Part shown: piece by piece, positions 36,401-45,152 of the stretch
Layout: each line of letters begins with the position of its first letter
Numbering within the stretch: position 1 is the first letter of the stretch
Source of the DNA: Streptomyces sp. NBC_01463
GTDB taxonomy: Bacteria > Actinomycetota > Actinomycetes > Streptomycetales > Streptomycetaceae
Direction of reading: 5' to 3'
DNA length: 64,000 nt
NCBI GenBank assembly: GCA_036227345.1
Contig: CP109468.1
Location: forward strand, 2,046,001 to 2,110,000
The notes under the pieces: generated by a model
The model's database searches: none
What the model saw: only the letters and a program-made list of their open reading frames with translations
What the model was told of the DNA's origin: nothing
Position numbers and translations under genes: made by a program

Positions 36401-37314
36401 CGGCGGGCCCGGAGTTCGTCGGCAGCTACGGCGGCGTCATCCACGAGATGACGGAGGCCCGGGACGTGCGGATGGGCCAGTACGGCCACAGCAATCAGGT
36501 CGCGCACCACGTCACGTACATGTACGACGCGGCGTCGCAGCCCTACAAGACGCAGGAGAAGGTCCGCGAGGTCCTGAGCCGCCTGTACACGGGCAGCGAG
36601 ATCGGCCAGGGCTACCACGGCGACGAGGACAACGGCGAGCAGTCGGCCTGGTTCCTCTTCTCCTCGCTCGGGTTCTACCCGCTGGTCATGGGCAGTGGCG
36701 AGTACGCGATCGGCTCCCCGCTGTTCACGAAGACCACGGTGCACCTGGAGAACGGCCACGACCTGGTCGTCAGGGCGCCGAAGAACAGCGCCAAGAACAT
36801 CTACGTCCAGGGCCTGAAGGTCAACGGCAAGAAGTGGACCTCCACCTCGCTGCCGCACGACCTGCTGGCCAAGGGCGGCGTGCTGGACTTCGACATGGGC
36901 TCCAAGCCGTCCGCCTGGGGAACCGGCAAGGACGCCGCCCCGGTCTCGATCACCAAGGACGACAAGGTTCCGTCGCCGAGGAAGGACGTACTGAAGGGCG
37001 AGGGCGCGCTGTTCGACAACACCTCCGCCACCACGGCCGAGGCCACCACGGTGGACCTGCCGGTCCCCTCGGCGACCGACGCGGTCCAGTACACGCTGAC
37101 CTCGGGCGCGGCGGCCAAGGCCCCGACCGGCTGGGTGCTGCAGGGATCGTCGGACGGCACGTCCTGGAAGGACCTCGACAAGCGGTCCGGCCAGTCGTTC
37201 GCCTGGGACAAGCAGACGAGGGCCTTCACGGTGGACACGCGCGGCTCGTACGCGCACTACCGGCTGGTGCTCAGCGGTGCGTCGACGCTCGCGGAGGTGG
37301 AGCTGATCTCCTGA
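33469..37314 (+). CDS. Secreted GH92 alpha-mannosidase with carbohydrate-binding domains
   Basis: This 1281-residue exported glycosidase has a signal peptide at about 1-34 (ALIAASLVLLVTAPTAAAAQ). A discoidin/CBM32-like domain at about 95-225 (WLSFEPTAWAEFDLVEPVKV, then DWTLQGSEDGKSWTDLDSR) precedes a jelly-roll segment and the GH92 N-terminal domain, where FWTPVTNAGSTSWLYDYARG starts near residue 444. The catalytic (alpha/alpha)6 domain spans roughly 650-1120, with YHGDEDNGEQSAWFLFSSLGFYP holding family-conserved acidic residues. A second F5/8-like domain closes the protein (WVLQGSSDGTSWKDLDKRSG). GH92 enzymes are calcium-dependent exo-alpha-mannosidases acting on mannan or N-glycans. It is a single-gene unit with a LacI-type palindrome upstream and a long terminator downstream. 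Confidence 0.9.
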   Translation: MQPRHGSRKRQSSTAALIAASLVLLVTAPTAAAAQSAGAGEKSQKPAGDRTFSSSFEADEKQPDWRNTVEEGPDGKKRTSGIDGGFSAGIPGNVTDKVTDVRASDENAGGGEVKENLVDGESGTKWLSFEPTAWAEFDLVEPVKVVTYALTSADDHDERDPKDWTLQGSEDGKSWTDLDSRTGQTFSERFQTKSYDFTSDKAYQHFRLNITKNNGADDATQLADVQFSDGDTSAPAPDDMRSQIDRGPSGSPTAKAGAGFTGKKALRYAGTHKADGRAYSYNKIFDVNTAVTKDTELSYLVYPQMGETDLSYPATHIAVDLAFTDGTYLSDLRATDSNGGLLTPGGQADAKRLYVNQWNKVDASIGSVAAGRTVDRILVAYDSPKGPSKFQGWIDDVKIAPKAPEKRKKHLSDYASTVRGTNSSGGFSRGNNFPATAVPNGFNFWTPVTNAGSTSWLYDYARGNNDDNLPTLQAFSASHEPSPWMGDRQTFQLMPSAASGTPDASREARALPFKHENETARPHYYGVTFENGLKAEMTPADHAARMRFTYPGKDASMVFDNVSNDGGLTLDPETSSFTGFSDVKSGGSTGATRLFVYGVFDAPVTGSGKLSGGGGDDVTGYLRFDAGKDRTVNLRLATSLISIDQAKQNLAAEIPASRSFGRVEDKAQDAWDDLLGKVEVEGATADQLTTLYSSMYRLYLYPNSGFEKVGGKDKYASPFSPQVGSDTPTHTGAKIVDGKVYVNNGFWDTYRTTWPAYSFLTPKKAGEMVDGFVQQYKDGGWISRWSSPGYSDLMTGTSSDVAFADAYVKGVKFDAEAAYDAALKNATVVPPSSGVGRKGMETSPFVGYADTSTHEGMSWSMEGYVNDYGIAQMGQALYKKTHKQRYKDESEYFMNRARSYVELFDDKAGFFQGKDPKGDWRLPSDQYDPRVWGYDYTETNGWGYAFTAPQDSKGLANLYGGRDGLAKKLDTYFSTPETAGPEFVGSYGGVIHEMTEARDVRMGQYGHSNQVAHHVTYMYDAASQPYKTQEKVREVLSRLYTGSEIGQGYHGDEDNGEQSAWFLFSSLGFYPLVMGSGEYAIGSPLFTKTTVHLENGHDLVVRAPKNSAKNIYVQGLKVNGKKWTSTSLPHDLLAKGGVLDFDMGSKPSAWGTGKDAAPVSITKDDKVPSPRKDVLKGEGALFDNTSATTAEATTVDLPVPSATDAVQYTLTSGAAAKAPTGWVLQGSSDGTSWKDLDKRSGQSFAWDKQTRAFTVDTRGSYAHYRLVLSGASTLAEVELIS

Positions 37315-37337
37315 CCGGCTGAGCCGTACGTCCGGTC

Positions 37338-37386
37338 CCGTCGGGGGCGGACCGCCCGCACACGCGGGCGGTTCCGCCCCCGACGG
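37338..37386 (+). terminator. Long terminator after GH92
   Basis: A stem of about 22 bp (CCGTCGGGGGCGGA-CCGCCCGC against its complement) has one bulged base and an ACAC loop, 24 bp after the GH92 stop. Confidence 0.85.
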
Positions 37387-37413
37387 CGTGTTGCCCAGGC
37401 TGTTGATCCCGAA

Positions 37414-37481
37414 ATTGGTCTACACCAAGTTTTCCCCAATTCGGGGCGCGCCCTTGACCCGGCACATTGGTCCAGTCCAAT
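37414..37481 (+). promoter_or_regulatory. Pair of DasR-like / chitinase repeat sites upstream of GH18
   Basis: ATTGGTCTACACCAAG (37414-37429) and ATTGGTCCAGTCCAAT (37466-37481) each match the dre consensus at about 12 of 16 positions. They resemble the direct repeats (TGGTCCAGACCT type) known before Streptomyces chitinase genes. TTGACC at about 37454 between them is a plausible -35. The 320-bp gap 37315-37634 otherwise contains only the GH92 terminator and the leader. Confidence 0.65.
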
Positions 37482-37634
37482 CTCGCGGGTGTAGCACCAC
37501 ATGGCATGAACACTTAAAGCGCTTCCGAGATCCGGCCCGCCGCTCGGAGACGTCGCGGCGCCGTCCCGGCGTCCGCGACGTCACGCGGGGAGATATCGGG
37601 CGCACCGGCTCCCCGCACCCACGGAGGTAGAACC

Positions 37635-39890
<2,256 letters not shown>

Positions 39891-39908
39891 GGTCCGCCCG
39901 TCCCGAGG

Positions 39909-39943
39909 CCGTGGGCCGCCCGGCGATCCCGGGCGGCCCACGG
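39909..39943 (+). terminator. Terminator after the chitinase gene
   Basis: CCGTGGGCCGCCCGG and CCGGGCGGCCCACGG form a perfect 15-bp stem with a 5-nt loop, 18 bp after the stop. Confidence 0.88.
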
Positions 39944-40031
39944 GCCGCTGCCGCTTTCTGTCCGTCACCCGTGGGGGTGGGTCCGGGCCGTTCGAGGGCA
40001 GGGCAGGCCGGGCCGTCGCTACATTCTGCTC

Positions 40032-40865
40032 ATGCCTCAGCCGAAGGATCTGGACCCGTACACCAATCCCCGCGCCTTCTACGGCGCCGAGCTGCGGCGG
40101 CTGCGCGAGGCGGCCGGTATGTCGCAGAGCGAGTTGGGGTCGCGGGCGTTCTGTTCCGGTACGTACATCGGGCTGTTCGAAGCAGGGGAACGACGGCCCC
40201 AGCTGGAACTGTCGCGCACGCTGGACGAGTTGCTGGGGAGCGGTGAGCATCTTCAGCGGCTGTGTCTTCTGGCACGGACGTCGAAGGTGGCGGGGTACTT
40301 CGCGGACGCGGCTGAGCTCCAGTTCCAGGCCTCTTCCATCGGAAGCTATGCCTCGATGCTTGTACTCGGCCTGTTGCAGACCGAGTCGTATGCGCGGGCG
40401 CTCACCCGCGCGTCCCACCCGTTCGCCCCTCAGGACGTCATCGAGGGTCATGTGCGGACACGCATGGAACGCACAAGCCTTCTCGACTCACCCACCGCGC
40501 CCGTGCTTTGGTTGGTCATTCACGAAGCAGCTCTGCTTCTGCCGGTAGGGGGGAACACCGTGATGGCCGAGCAGCTCGCCCACCTCGCTGAGCAAACGGC
40601 CTCCCGCCCGCGCATCGTCACGCAGGTGCTCCCGTTCTCCGCCGGAGCGCACCCCTTCCTGCACGCGTCAATGACGCTGATGCAGTTCACCGAGGCGCCC
40701 GCAGTCGTGTATACGGAGGGCGCCTACAGCGGCCAACTCGTCGAAGAACCGCTGCTGGTGGAGCAGTACAGCACCGCATACGATCTGGCCAGGGCTGCCG
40801 CGCTGTCGCCGGAGGCGTCCCTTGACCGGATCGCCTCGGCGGCGAAGGAGTTCGCGACGTCATGA
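40032..40865 (+). CDS. XRE family regulator with DUF5753 domain
   Basis: This 277-residue protein has an N-terminal helix-turn-helix (about 18-75: LRRLREAAGMSQSELGSRAF, YIGLFEAGERRPQLELSRTL) and a C-terminal DUF5753 domain (about 90-265) with the usual GLLQTESYARAL and GAHPFLHASMTLMQF segments. Its stop overlaps the start of a DUF397 gene (ATGA). Such XRE/DUF397 pairs are highly multiplied in Streptomyces. Well-studied examples such as WhiJ/BldB-type pairs affect development, with the small partner modulating the DNA-binding protein. The target of this copy is unknown. Confidence 0.88.
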   Translation: MPQPKDLDPYTNPRAFYGAELRRLREAAGMSQSELGSRAFCSGTYIGLFEAGERRPQLELSRTLDELLGSGEHLQRLCLLARTSKVAGYFADAAELQFQASSIGSYASMLVLGLLQTESYARALTRASHPFAPQDVIEGHVRTRMERTSLLDSPTAPVLWLVIHEAALLLPVGGNTVMAEQLAHLAEQTASRPRIVTQVLPFSAGAHPFLHASMTLMQFTEAPAVVYTEGAYSGQLVEEPLLVEQYSTAYDLARAAALSPEASLDRIASAAKEFATS

Positions 40866-41071
40866 GCACCACACCCGACCTGAGCACCGCCGTCTGGCGC
40901 ACGTCGTCGTACAGCAATGGCGACGGCGGCGAGTGCGTCGAGATCGCCGACAACCTCCCCGGCATCGTCCCCGTACGCGACAGCAAGACGGGCCCCGGGG
41001 GGCCGGCGATCACCTTCGCGACGAGCCACTGGGCGCCCTTTGTCGCGGCCCTCGGCAATGGCTCGCTCTGA
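40862..41071 (+). CDS. DUF397 family small protein
   Basis: This 69-residue protein is coupled to the XRE gene by a four-base overlap. It has the typical DUF397 sequence: an early W-R-x-S-S-Y-S (AVWRTSSYSNGDGGECVEIAD), a central VPVRDSKTGPGGPAI and a C-terminal WAPFVAAL. Members act as small partners of the adjacent XRE regulator, in a relationship proposed to resemble an antitoxin- or anti-regulator-like pair. This copy looks complete. Confidence 0.88.
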   Translation: MSTTPDLSTAVWRTSSYSNGDGGECVEIADNLPGIVPVRDSKTGPGGPAITFATSHWAPFVAALGNGSL

Positions 41072-41100
41072 CGGGAACTCCCCCGAGCCCGTCGCGCGTC

Positions 41101-42588
41101 ATGAAGTTCGTGACGGATATGGACGACATGATGCTCGACGAACTCAGCGAGATCTGGGACGACATACGCGAGAACTACGACGCATCCAACAACAGCGCCT
41201 ACGACCGGACGGTGCTCGACTGCGCCGCCGATCTCGCCGCCGAGCCCGGTGGCGATTCGGCCTATGCGTGGGCGATCGGGCTGGTCATGATGGCCCCCTA
41301 CCTCACCTGGCTGCCGAGTGCAGGCGTCGCACAGCAGGCTGTGACGGCGCTGGAGGCGGCTGACAGGGCTCTGCGGGACCGCAGTTGCCCGCACAGCTCG
41401 CATCCCTACGAAAGCCACGAAGACGCGGCGGACGAGGACCTCGCCGGGCTGCTGCCGGCACTCGCCGACGAGACGGCGGACTGGAACGAGGAGCGTCCTC
41501 GGGACGAGTGGCGTTGCCCGCGCAACGCGGCCGGATTCGCGCGGATCGCTCTGGACATCGTCCACCCCGGATCGGCCACGGGCATACCGCCCCGTCTGCC
41601 GTTGGAGGCGAAGGACAGCATCAGTACGCTGTCGGCGCTGCTGCACGGGTACCCGAAGCCGTGGACCGACATCAACGACGAGATCAGCGGCCAGGCGTCG
41701 GAGCTGTCCTCTGCGGCCCCGGCGGACCGTGCCGGGCGTCTGATGGTGGTCAGGGCCGTGACCTGGTACGCGGTCTCCGGCATGGTGCGTGCGAAGTCCG
41801 TACTCGACCACCTGGTACGGGCGGTGGAGGAGGCGCTGCCCCACTTCACCGACCCACACTGCGCCCACGACGGGCACCCGGCCCTGCCGGGCAGCGCGCC
41901 GAACGCCGCGGAGCTCGGCATCATGCTGAGCAGTGCCGGCGGACGGGAGATCTACGAACGCGGCCGCATCGCGTCGGGCCGGAACGCCCCGATCGACGCG
42001 GTGGTGTGTCCGGTCCGCATGGCGGAGGTCGCGGACGAAACACTGGCTGTGCTGCGCAAGCGGCGCGACGAGCTCTTCGGAGAGCGGGACACCTCGCACG
42101 CCGACGCCGAGTACCTGCGTGCGGACGGCCGGCTGGACATCGGGAAGCTCGTGGAGCGGACGGACCACAAGAGCTGGAACGAGGAGTACGCCGACGATCT
42201 GGGTCTGTGGGCGGCCCGTCGTCACGGGGAGTCCGCCGACGACCGGGATCGCACCGTACTGCTGCTCGTGGCCCACCAGGCGATGAAGATCTCCTACCCG
42301 AGTCCTCCGCTCTCCGTCGTCCGGGGCGTCCTGGCCACCATGCGCGCCGTCGCCGCGGCGCCGCTGCCTGCCGAGTGCCCGCACGGCGACGAACATCCGG
42401 TGGTGCGGCGCGCGGAGTTCCGCGCCGGCATGGCGCACTTCTGGGCCCCGGAGGAGTTCCCGCCGGGCGAGGACTCCCGCAGCGCGGAGTCCTGGACCTG
42501 CCCGCGGTTCGCGGCGGCGGTAGCCGAGGAGACCATCCGCGACCTGGCGGGCCTGTACGAGGAGGACGAGCTCGCCGACGCGAGCTGA
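41101..42588 (+). CDS. Unrecognised protein with three Cys/His-marked repeats
   Basis: This 495-residue protein matches no family I recognise. ATG 41101 lacks a clear ribosome-binding site. An upstream in-frame start would run through the DUF397 gene. It appears to be built from three helical units of about 160-170 residues. Each contains a C-x-H-x(2-3)-H-P motif (C96 SCPHSSHP, C254 HCAHDGHP, C426 ECPHGDEHP), followed 41-49 residues later by a second Cys-Pro (C139 WRCPRNAA, C303 VCPVRMAE, C467 WTCPRFAA). These could bind metal. It has no signal peptide or membrane span and a strongly acidic N-terminus (MDDMMLDELSEIWDDI). It lies just downstream of the XRE/DUF397 pair, possibly co-transcribed. 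Confidence 0.7.
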   Translation: MKFVTDMDDMMLDELSEIWDDIRENYDASNNSAYDRTVLDCAADLAAEPGGDSAYAWAIGLVMMAPYLTWLPSAGVAQQAVTALEAADRALRDRSCPHSSHPYESHEDAADEDLAGLLPALADETADWNEERPRDEWRCPRNAAGFARIALDIVHPGSATGIPPRLPLEAKDSISTLSALLHGYPKPWTDINDEISGQASELSSAAPADRAGRLMVVRAVTWYAVSGMVRAKSVLDHLVRAVEEALPHFTDPHCAHDGHPALPGSAPNAAELGIMLSSAGGREIYERGRIASGRNAPIDAVVCPVRMAEVADETLAVLRKRRDELFGERDTSHADAEYLRADGRLDIGKLVERTDHKSWNEEYADDLGLWAARRHGESADDRDRTVLLLVAHQAMKISYPSPPLSVVRGVLATMRAVAAAPLPAECPHGDEHPVVRRAEFRAGMAHFWAPEEFPPGEDSRSAESWTCPRFAAAVAEETIRDLAGLYEEDELADAS

Positions 42589-42604
42589 CGTCCGGCGAGC
42601 CCCC

Positions 42605-43246
42605 TCAGGGCTGCGGGGTGTCCGGGACGGCGGTCGGGAACAGGCTCTCCGGCAGGGTCACGTTCCACGCCGTGATGACCGGCTGGCCGTGCTCCCGGCC
42701 GAGCCGGGACACGGCCCCGGTCGCAAGCTGGAAGAGCGTTCCCTCCGCCGGGGTGAGACCGAGGTATCGGGCGGTCAGGACGCGCAGGAAGTGGGAGTGC
42801 GCGACGAGCACGATGTCCTCGTCACCGGCACGTCCGGCGGCTTCCCGGACCTCGGCCAGCACCCGGTCGGCCCGTTCGCCGACCTCCGCCGGGGTCTCGC
42901 CCGGGTGCGCGTCGGGGCCGGCCGTGACGCCGTCGGTCCAGAGGTTCCAGTCGGGGCGGGTGAGGTGGATGTCGTGGGTGGTGATGCCCTCGTAGCCGCC
43001 GTAGTCCCACTCGCGCAGCTCGGGGGTGATGCGGGGCGCGACGAGACCCGCGAGCTCGGCGGTGCGCCGGGCCCGTACCGACGGGCTGACCAGGGTGAGC
43101 GCGATGTGCCGGTCGGCGAGCAGCGGTGCGAGGGCCCGGGCCTGTCGTTCGCCGAGGGGCGTCAGGGGCAGGTCGGTGTGGCTCGTGTGCTGTCCGTTGC
43201 GGGACCATTCGGTCTCGCCGTGCCGGATCAGGATCAACTCGCCCAT
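42605..43246 (-). CDS. Histidine phosphatase family protein
   Basis: This 213-residue phosphoglycerate-mutase-like phosphatase starts at ATG 43246, so that the catalytic RHGETEW motif comes at the N-terminus (MGELILIRHGETEW). The phosphohistidine is in that motif, and the second catalytic His is in LVAHSHFLRVL near residue 150. Arg and Glu residues typical of the phosphate pocket are visible (SPSVRARRTAEL, REWDYGGYEG). An in-frame GTG at 43279 would add eleven residues. The substrate is unknown; relatives act on sugar phosphates or on alpha-ribazole phosphate. It is convergent with the Cys/His-repeat gene and is probably a single-gene unit. Confidence 0.87.
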   Translation of the reverse strand: MGELILIRHGETEWSRNGQHTSHTDLPLTPLGERQARALAPLLADRHIALTLVSPSVRARRTAELAGLVAPRITPELREWDYGGYEGITTHDIHLTRPDWNLWTDGVTAGPDAHPGETPAEVGERADRVLAEVREAAGRAGDEDIVLVAHSHFLRVLTARYLGLTPAEGTLFQLATGAVSRLGREHGQPVITAWNVTLPESLFPTAVPDTPQP

Positions 43247-43373
43247 GTCAAGGCCATCCGCTCTCAGTGCTGTTACCACTCACGTGCTGTCGATGGTGCG
43301 AACCCGCTGGTCCACGATCGCATTCCTTGCCGTGACGAGGCGGGCGGGCGCGCCCGGGAGTGCCCGGATGCGG

Positions 43374-43706
43374 CTACGCGCGCTGCCGCTGTTCGGCGAG
43401 GATCTCCGCGATGACGTGCCGCGCGGTGTCCGCCATGAACGCGTTGGTCTCCCGGTAGTACTGGAGCTCCATCAGGGCGATCGACAGCGCCCAGCCGATG
43501 CCCCGTGCCCAAGCGGCGTCGTCCGCCTCCGCCGCGGCCCGGAAGGTGTCGCGGGCCCCGGCGGGCAGCACGTACCGGGCTGCGATCAGGTCGACGGCGG
43601 CGCCGCCCAGGCCGACCAGGTCCGCGCCGAGCCGGTACATCGCGTTGGCGGTACCGGCGGCACCGACGCGCTCGACGGGGAGGCCGGACCAGTGCGGGAA
43701 ATCAGA
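43374..43706 (-). pseudogene. Remnant of an aminoglycoside-phosphotransferase-like gene
   Basis: The readable protein has two pieces of the APH fold joined together. SDFPHWSGLPVERV, then TANAMYRLGADLV, is the N-terminal lobe start. It runs directly into GLGGAAVDLIAARYVLPAGARDTF and WARGIGWALSIALMELQYYR, the C-terminal helices. The intervening segment of roughly 200 residues is missing, including the catalytic HGD loop and the metal-binding DFG motif. The frame has no start of its own. Upstream it continues into the overlapping MerR gene (43702-44067), so the 5' end is also lost. An in-frame internal deletion is the simplest explanation. It is very unlikely to encode an active kinase. Confidence 0.75.
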
Positions 43707-44067
43707 CCGCCGTGCGCTCGCTGAGGTCCAGCAGGGCGACCAGCGAGGCACGGCTGCGCTCCAGGTCGGTGATCCGCTCGTTCACGCCGGCCAGCTGCCC
43801 GCGCAAGTAGTCCCAGGTGCAGGCGGCGAGCGCAGGTGCGTCGTCCGGCCCCGTGCCCTCCACGCAGGGCAGCACCTCGCGGATCACCGCCGTCGGCAGG
43901 CCGGCCGCCAGCAGGTGGCGGATCCGGCGTACGGTCTCCGGCGCGTCCGGACCGTATCTGCGGTGCCCCCCGGATGGACGCTCGGAGGCGAGCAGTCCCT
44001 GCTCCTCGTAGTAGCGCAGCAGCCGCGGGCTGACCCCGGTCTCCCGGGCGAGATCCCCGATCTTCAT
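43702..44067 (-). CDS. MerR family transcriptional regulator
   Basis: This 121-residue regulator has an N-terminal winged HTH (MKIGDLARETGVSPRLLRYYEEQGLL) and a coiled-coil dimerisation helix at about 85-115 (DYLRGQLAGVNERITDLERS). There is no extended effector-binding domain. Cys68 and Cys83 are not in a recognisable metal-binding arrangement. It is transcribed divergently from an aldo-keto reductase gene across 59 bp that contain a stretched-spacer promoter, the layout expected for a MerR regulator activating its neighbour. Its stop overlaps the APH-like remnant, which may once have followed it in an operon. Confidence 0.88.
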   Translation of the reverse strand: MKIGDLARETGVSPRLLRYYEEQGLLASERPSGGHRRYGPDAPETVRRIRHLLAAGLPTAVIREVLPCVEGTGPDDAPALAACTWDYLRGQLAGVNERITDLERSRASLVALLDLSERTAV

Positions 44068-44087
44068 GTGACCCCCCTCACACCTAC

Positions 44088-44119
44088 TTGAATCTCACAT
44101 CGGTGTCAGATCGTAGCGT
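44088..44119 (+). promoter_or_regulatory. MerR-type promoter for the aldo-keto reductase
   Basis: TTGAAT (44088-44093) and TAGCGT (44114-44119) are separated by about 20 bp, longer than the usual 17. The spacer holds an imperfect dyad (GAATCTCACA against TGTCAGATC). Over-long spacers with a central dyad are the hallmark of promoters activated by MerR proteins. Confidence 0.55.
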
Positions 44120-44126
44120 CGCAGCC

Positions 44127-45038
44127 ATGACGAACGAGAGCCCCACCACCATCAGGACCACCTTCGACCTGGGCGGCGACCTGACCGTCCGCCGGATCGG
44201 CTACGGCGCCATGCGTCTGGCCGACGGACCCGCAACCCCCGGCTCCGACCCCGCAGCCGCCGCCATCTGGCGGGCCCCCACCGACCGGCCCGCAGCAATT
44301 GCGCAGCTTCGCCGGGCAGTTGAGCAGGGCGTCGACCTGATCGACACCGCCGACGCATACGCCCTGGGCGCGGGCGAGGAGCTGATCGCCGAGGCCCTGC
44401 ACCCGTACGACGGGGTGGCCGTCGCCACCAAGGTCGGCGTGGTGCGGCCGGGACCCGCCGAGTGGGTGCCTCTGGGTCACCCCGCGTACCTGCGCCAGCA
44501 GGCCGAACTGAGCCTGCGCCGGCTGCGGGTGGAGCGCATCGATCTGCTCCAGCTGCACCGCATCGACCCGGCGTACCCGTTGGCCGACCAGCTGGGCGCG
44601 CTGAGGCAGTTGCAGGACGAGGGCAAGGTCCGGCACATCGGGCTCTCCGAGGTCTCCGCCGGGCAGTTGCGCGAGGCCGTGGCCATCACTCCGATCGCCG
44701 CGGTGAACAACCTCTACAACCTGACCGCCCGGCACTACGATGCGGTGGTCGACCTCACCGCCGAACTCGGCATCGCCTTCCTGCCGTTCTTCCCTGTCGC
44801 CATGGGCGGCCACGCAGGCCCGCAGAGCCCGGTGGCCGCTGTGGCGGGCGAACTGGGCGCAACGCCCGCCCAGACCGCCCTGGCCTGGCTGCTGCACCGC
44901 TCGCCGACCCTGGTACCGATCCCGGGCACCTCCTCGCCGCGACACCTCGAAGAGAACCTGGCCGCTCTGCGACTACGGCTCTCCGACGACCAGTTCGCCC
45001 GGCTCTCCGCGCTCGGCGCCGAGGACGGCACCGCGTGA
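44127..45038 (+). CDS. Aldo-keto reductase
   Basis: This 303-residue NADPH-dependent oxidoreductase has the (beta/alpha)8 fold. ATG 44127 is chosen so the protein begins just before the first strand. GYGAMRL, DLIDTADAYALGAGEELI (catalytic Asp and Tyr), VATKVGV (Lys) and DLLQLHRID (His) give the complete catalytic tetrad. The C-terminal NADP-binding signature is IPGTSSPRHLEENLAAL. These enzymes reduce aldehydes and ketones. The natural substrate is unknown. It is controlled by the divergent MerR gene if the promoter at 44088-44119 is correctly read, which suggests induction by a reactive or drug-like compound. Confidence 0.92.
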   Translation: MTNESPTTIRTTFDLGGDLTVRRIGYGAMRLADGPATPGSDPAAAAIWRAPTDRPAAIAQLRRAVEQGVDLIDTADAYALGAGEELIAEALHPYDGVAVATKVGVVRPGPAEWVPLGHPAYLRQQAELSLRRLRVERIDLLQLHRIDPAYPLADQLGALRQLQDEGKVRHIGLSEVSAGQLREAVAITPIAAVNNLYNLTARHYDAVVDLTAELGIAFLPFFPVAMGGHAGPQSPVAAVAGELGATPAQTALAWLLHRSPTLVPIPGTSSPRHLEENLAALRLRLSDDQFARLSALGAEDGTA

Positions 45039-45152
45039 ACGGCGCCGCCCGGACGGAGCAGCGGGACTCCGCGGTACGCCTCCGCGCACCCCGCGGACGA
45101 CCCCTCCGCCCCTGCGCACCCGGCGCAGCGAACGAAGGGGCCGGTCCCGTTC

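Noticed and set aside
33529..37257. A 1242-codon open frame on the minus strand
   Set aside because: It lies wholly antisense to the GH92 gene. Long antisense frames are common in high-GC genomes, the translation is compositionally odd (Val/Arg/Gly runs), and it matches no family.
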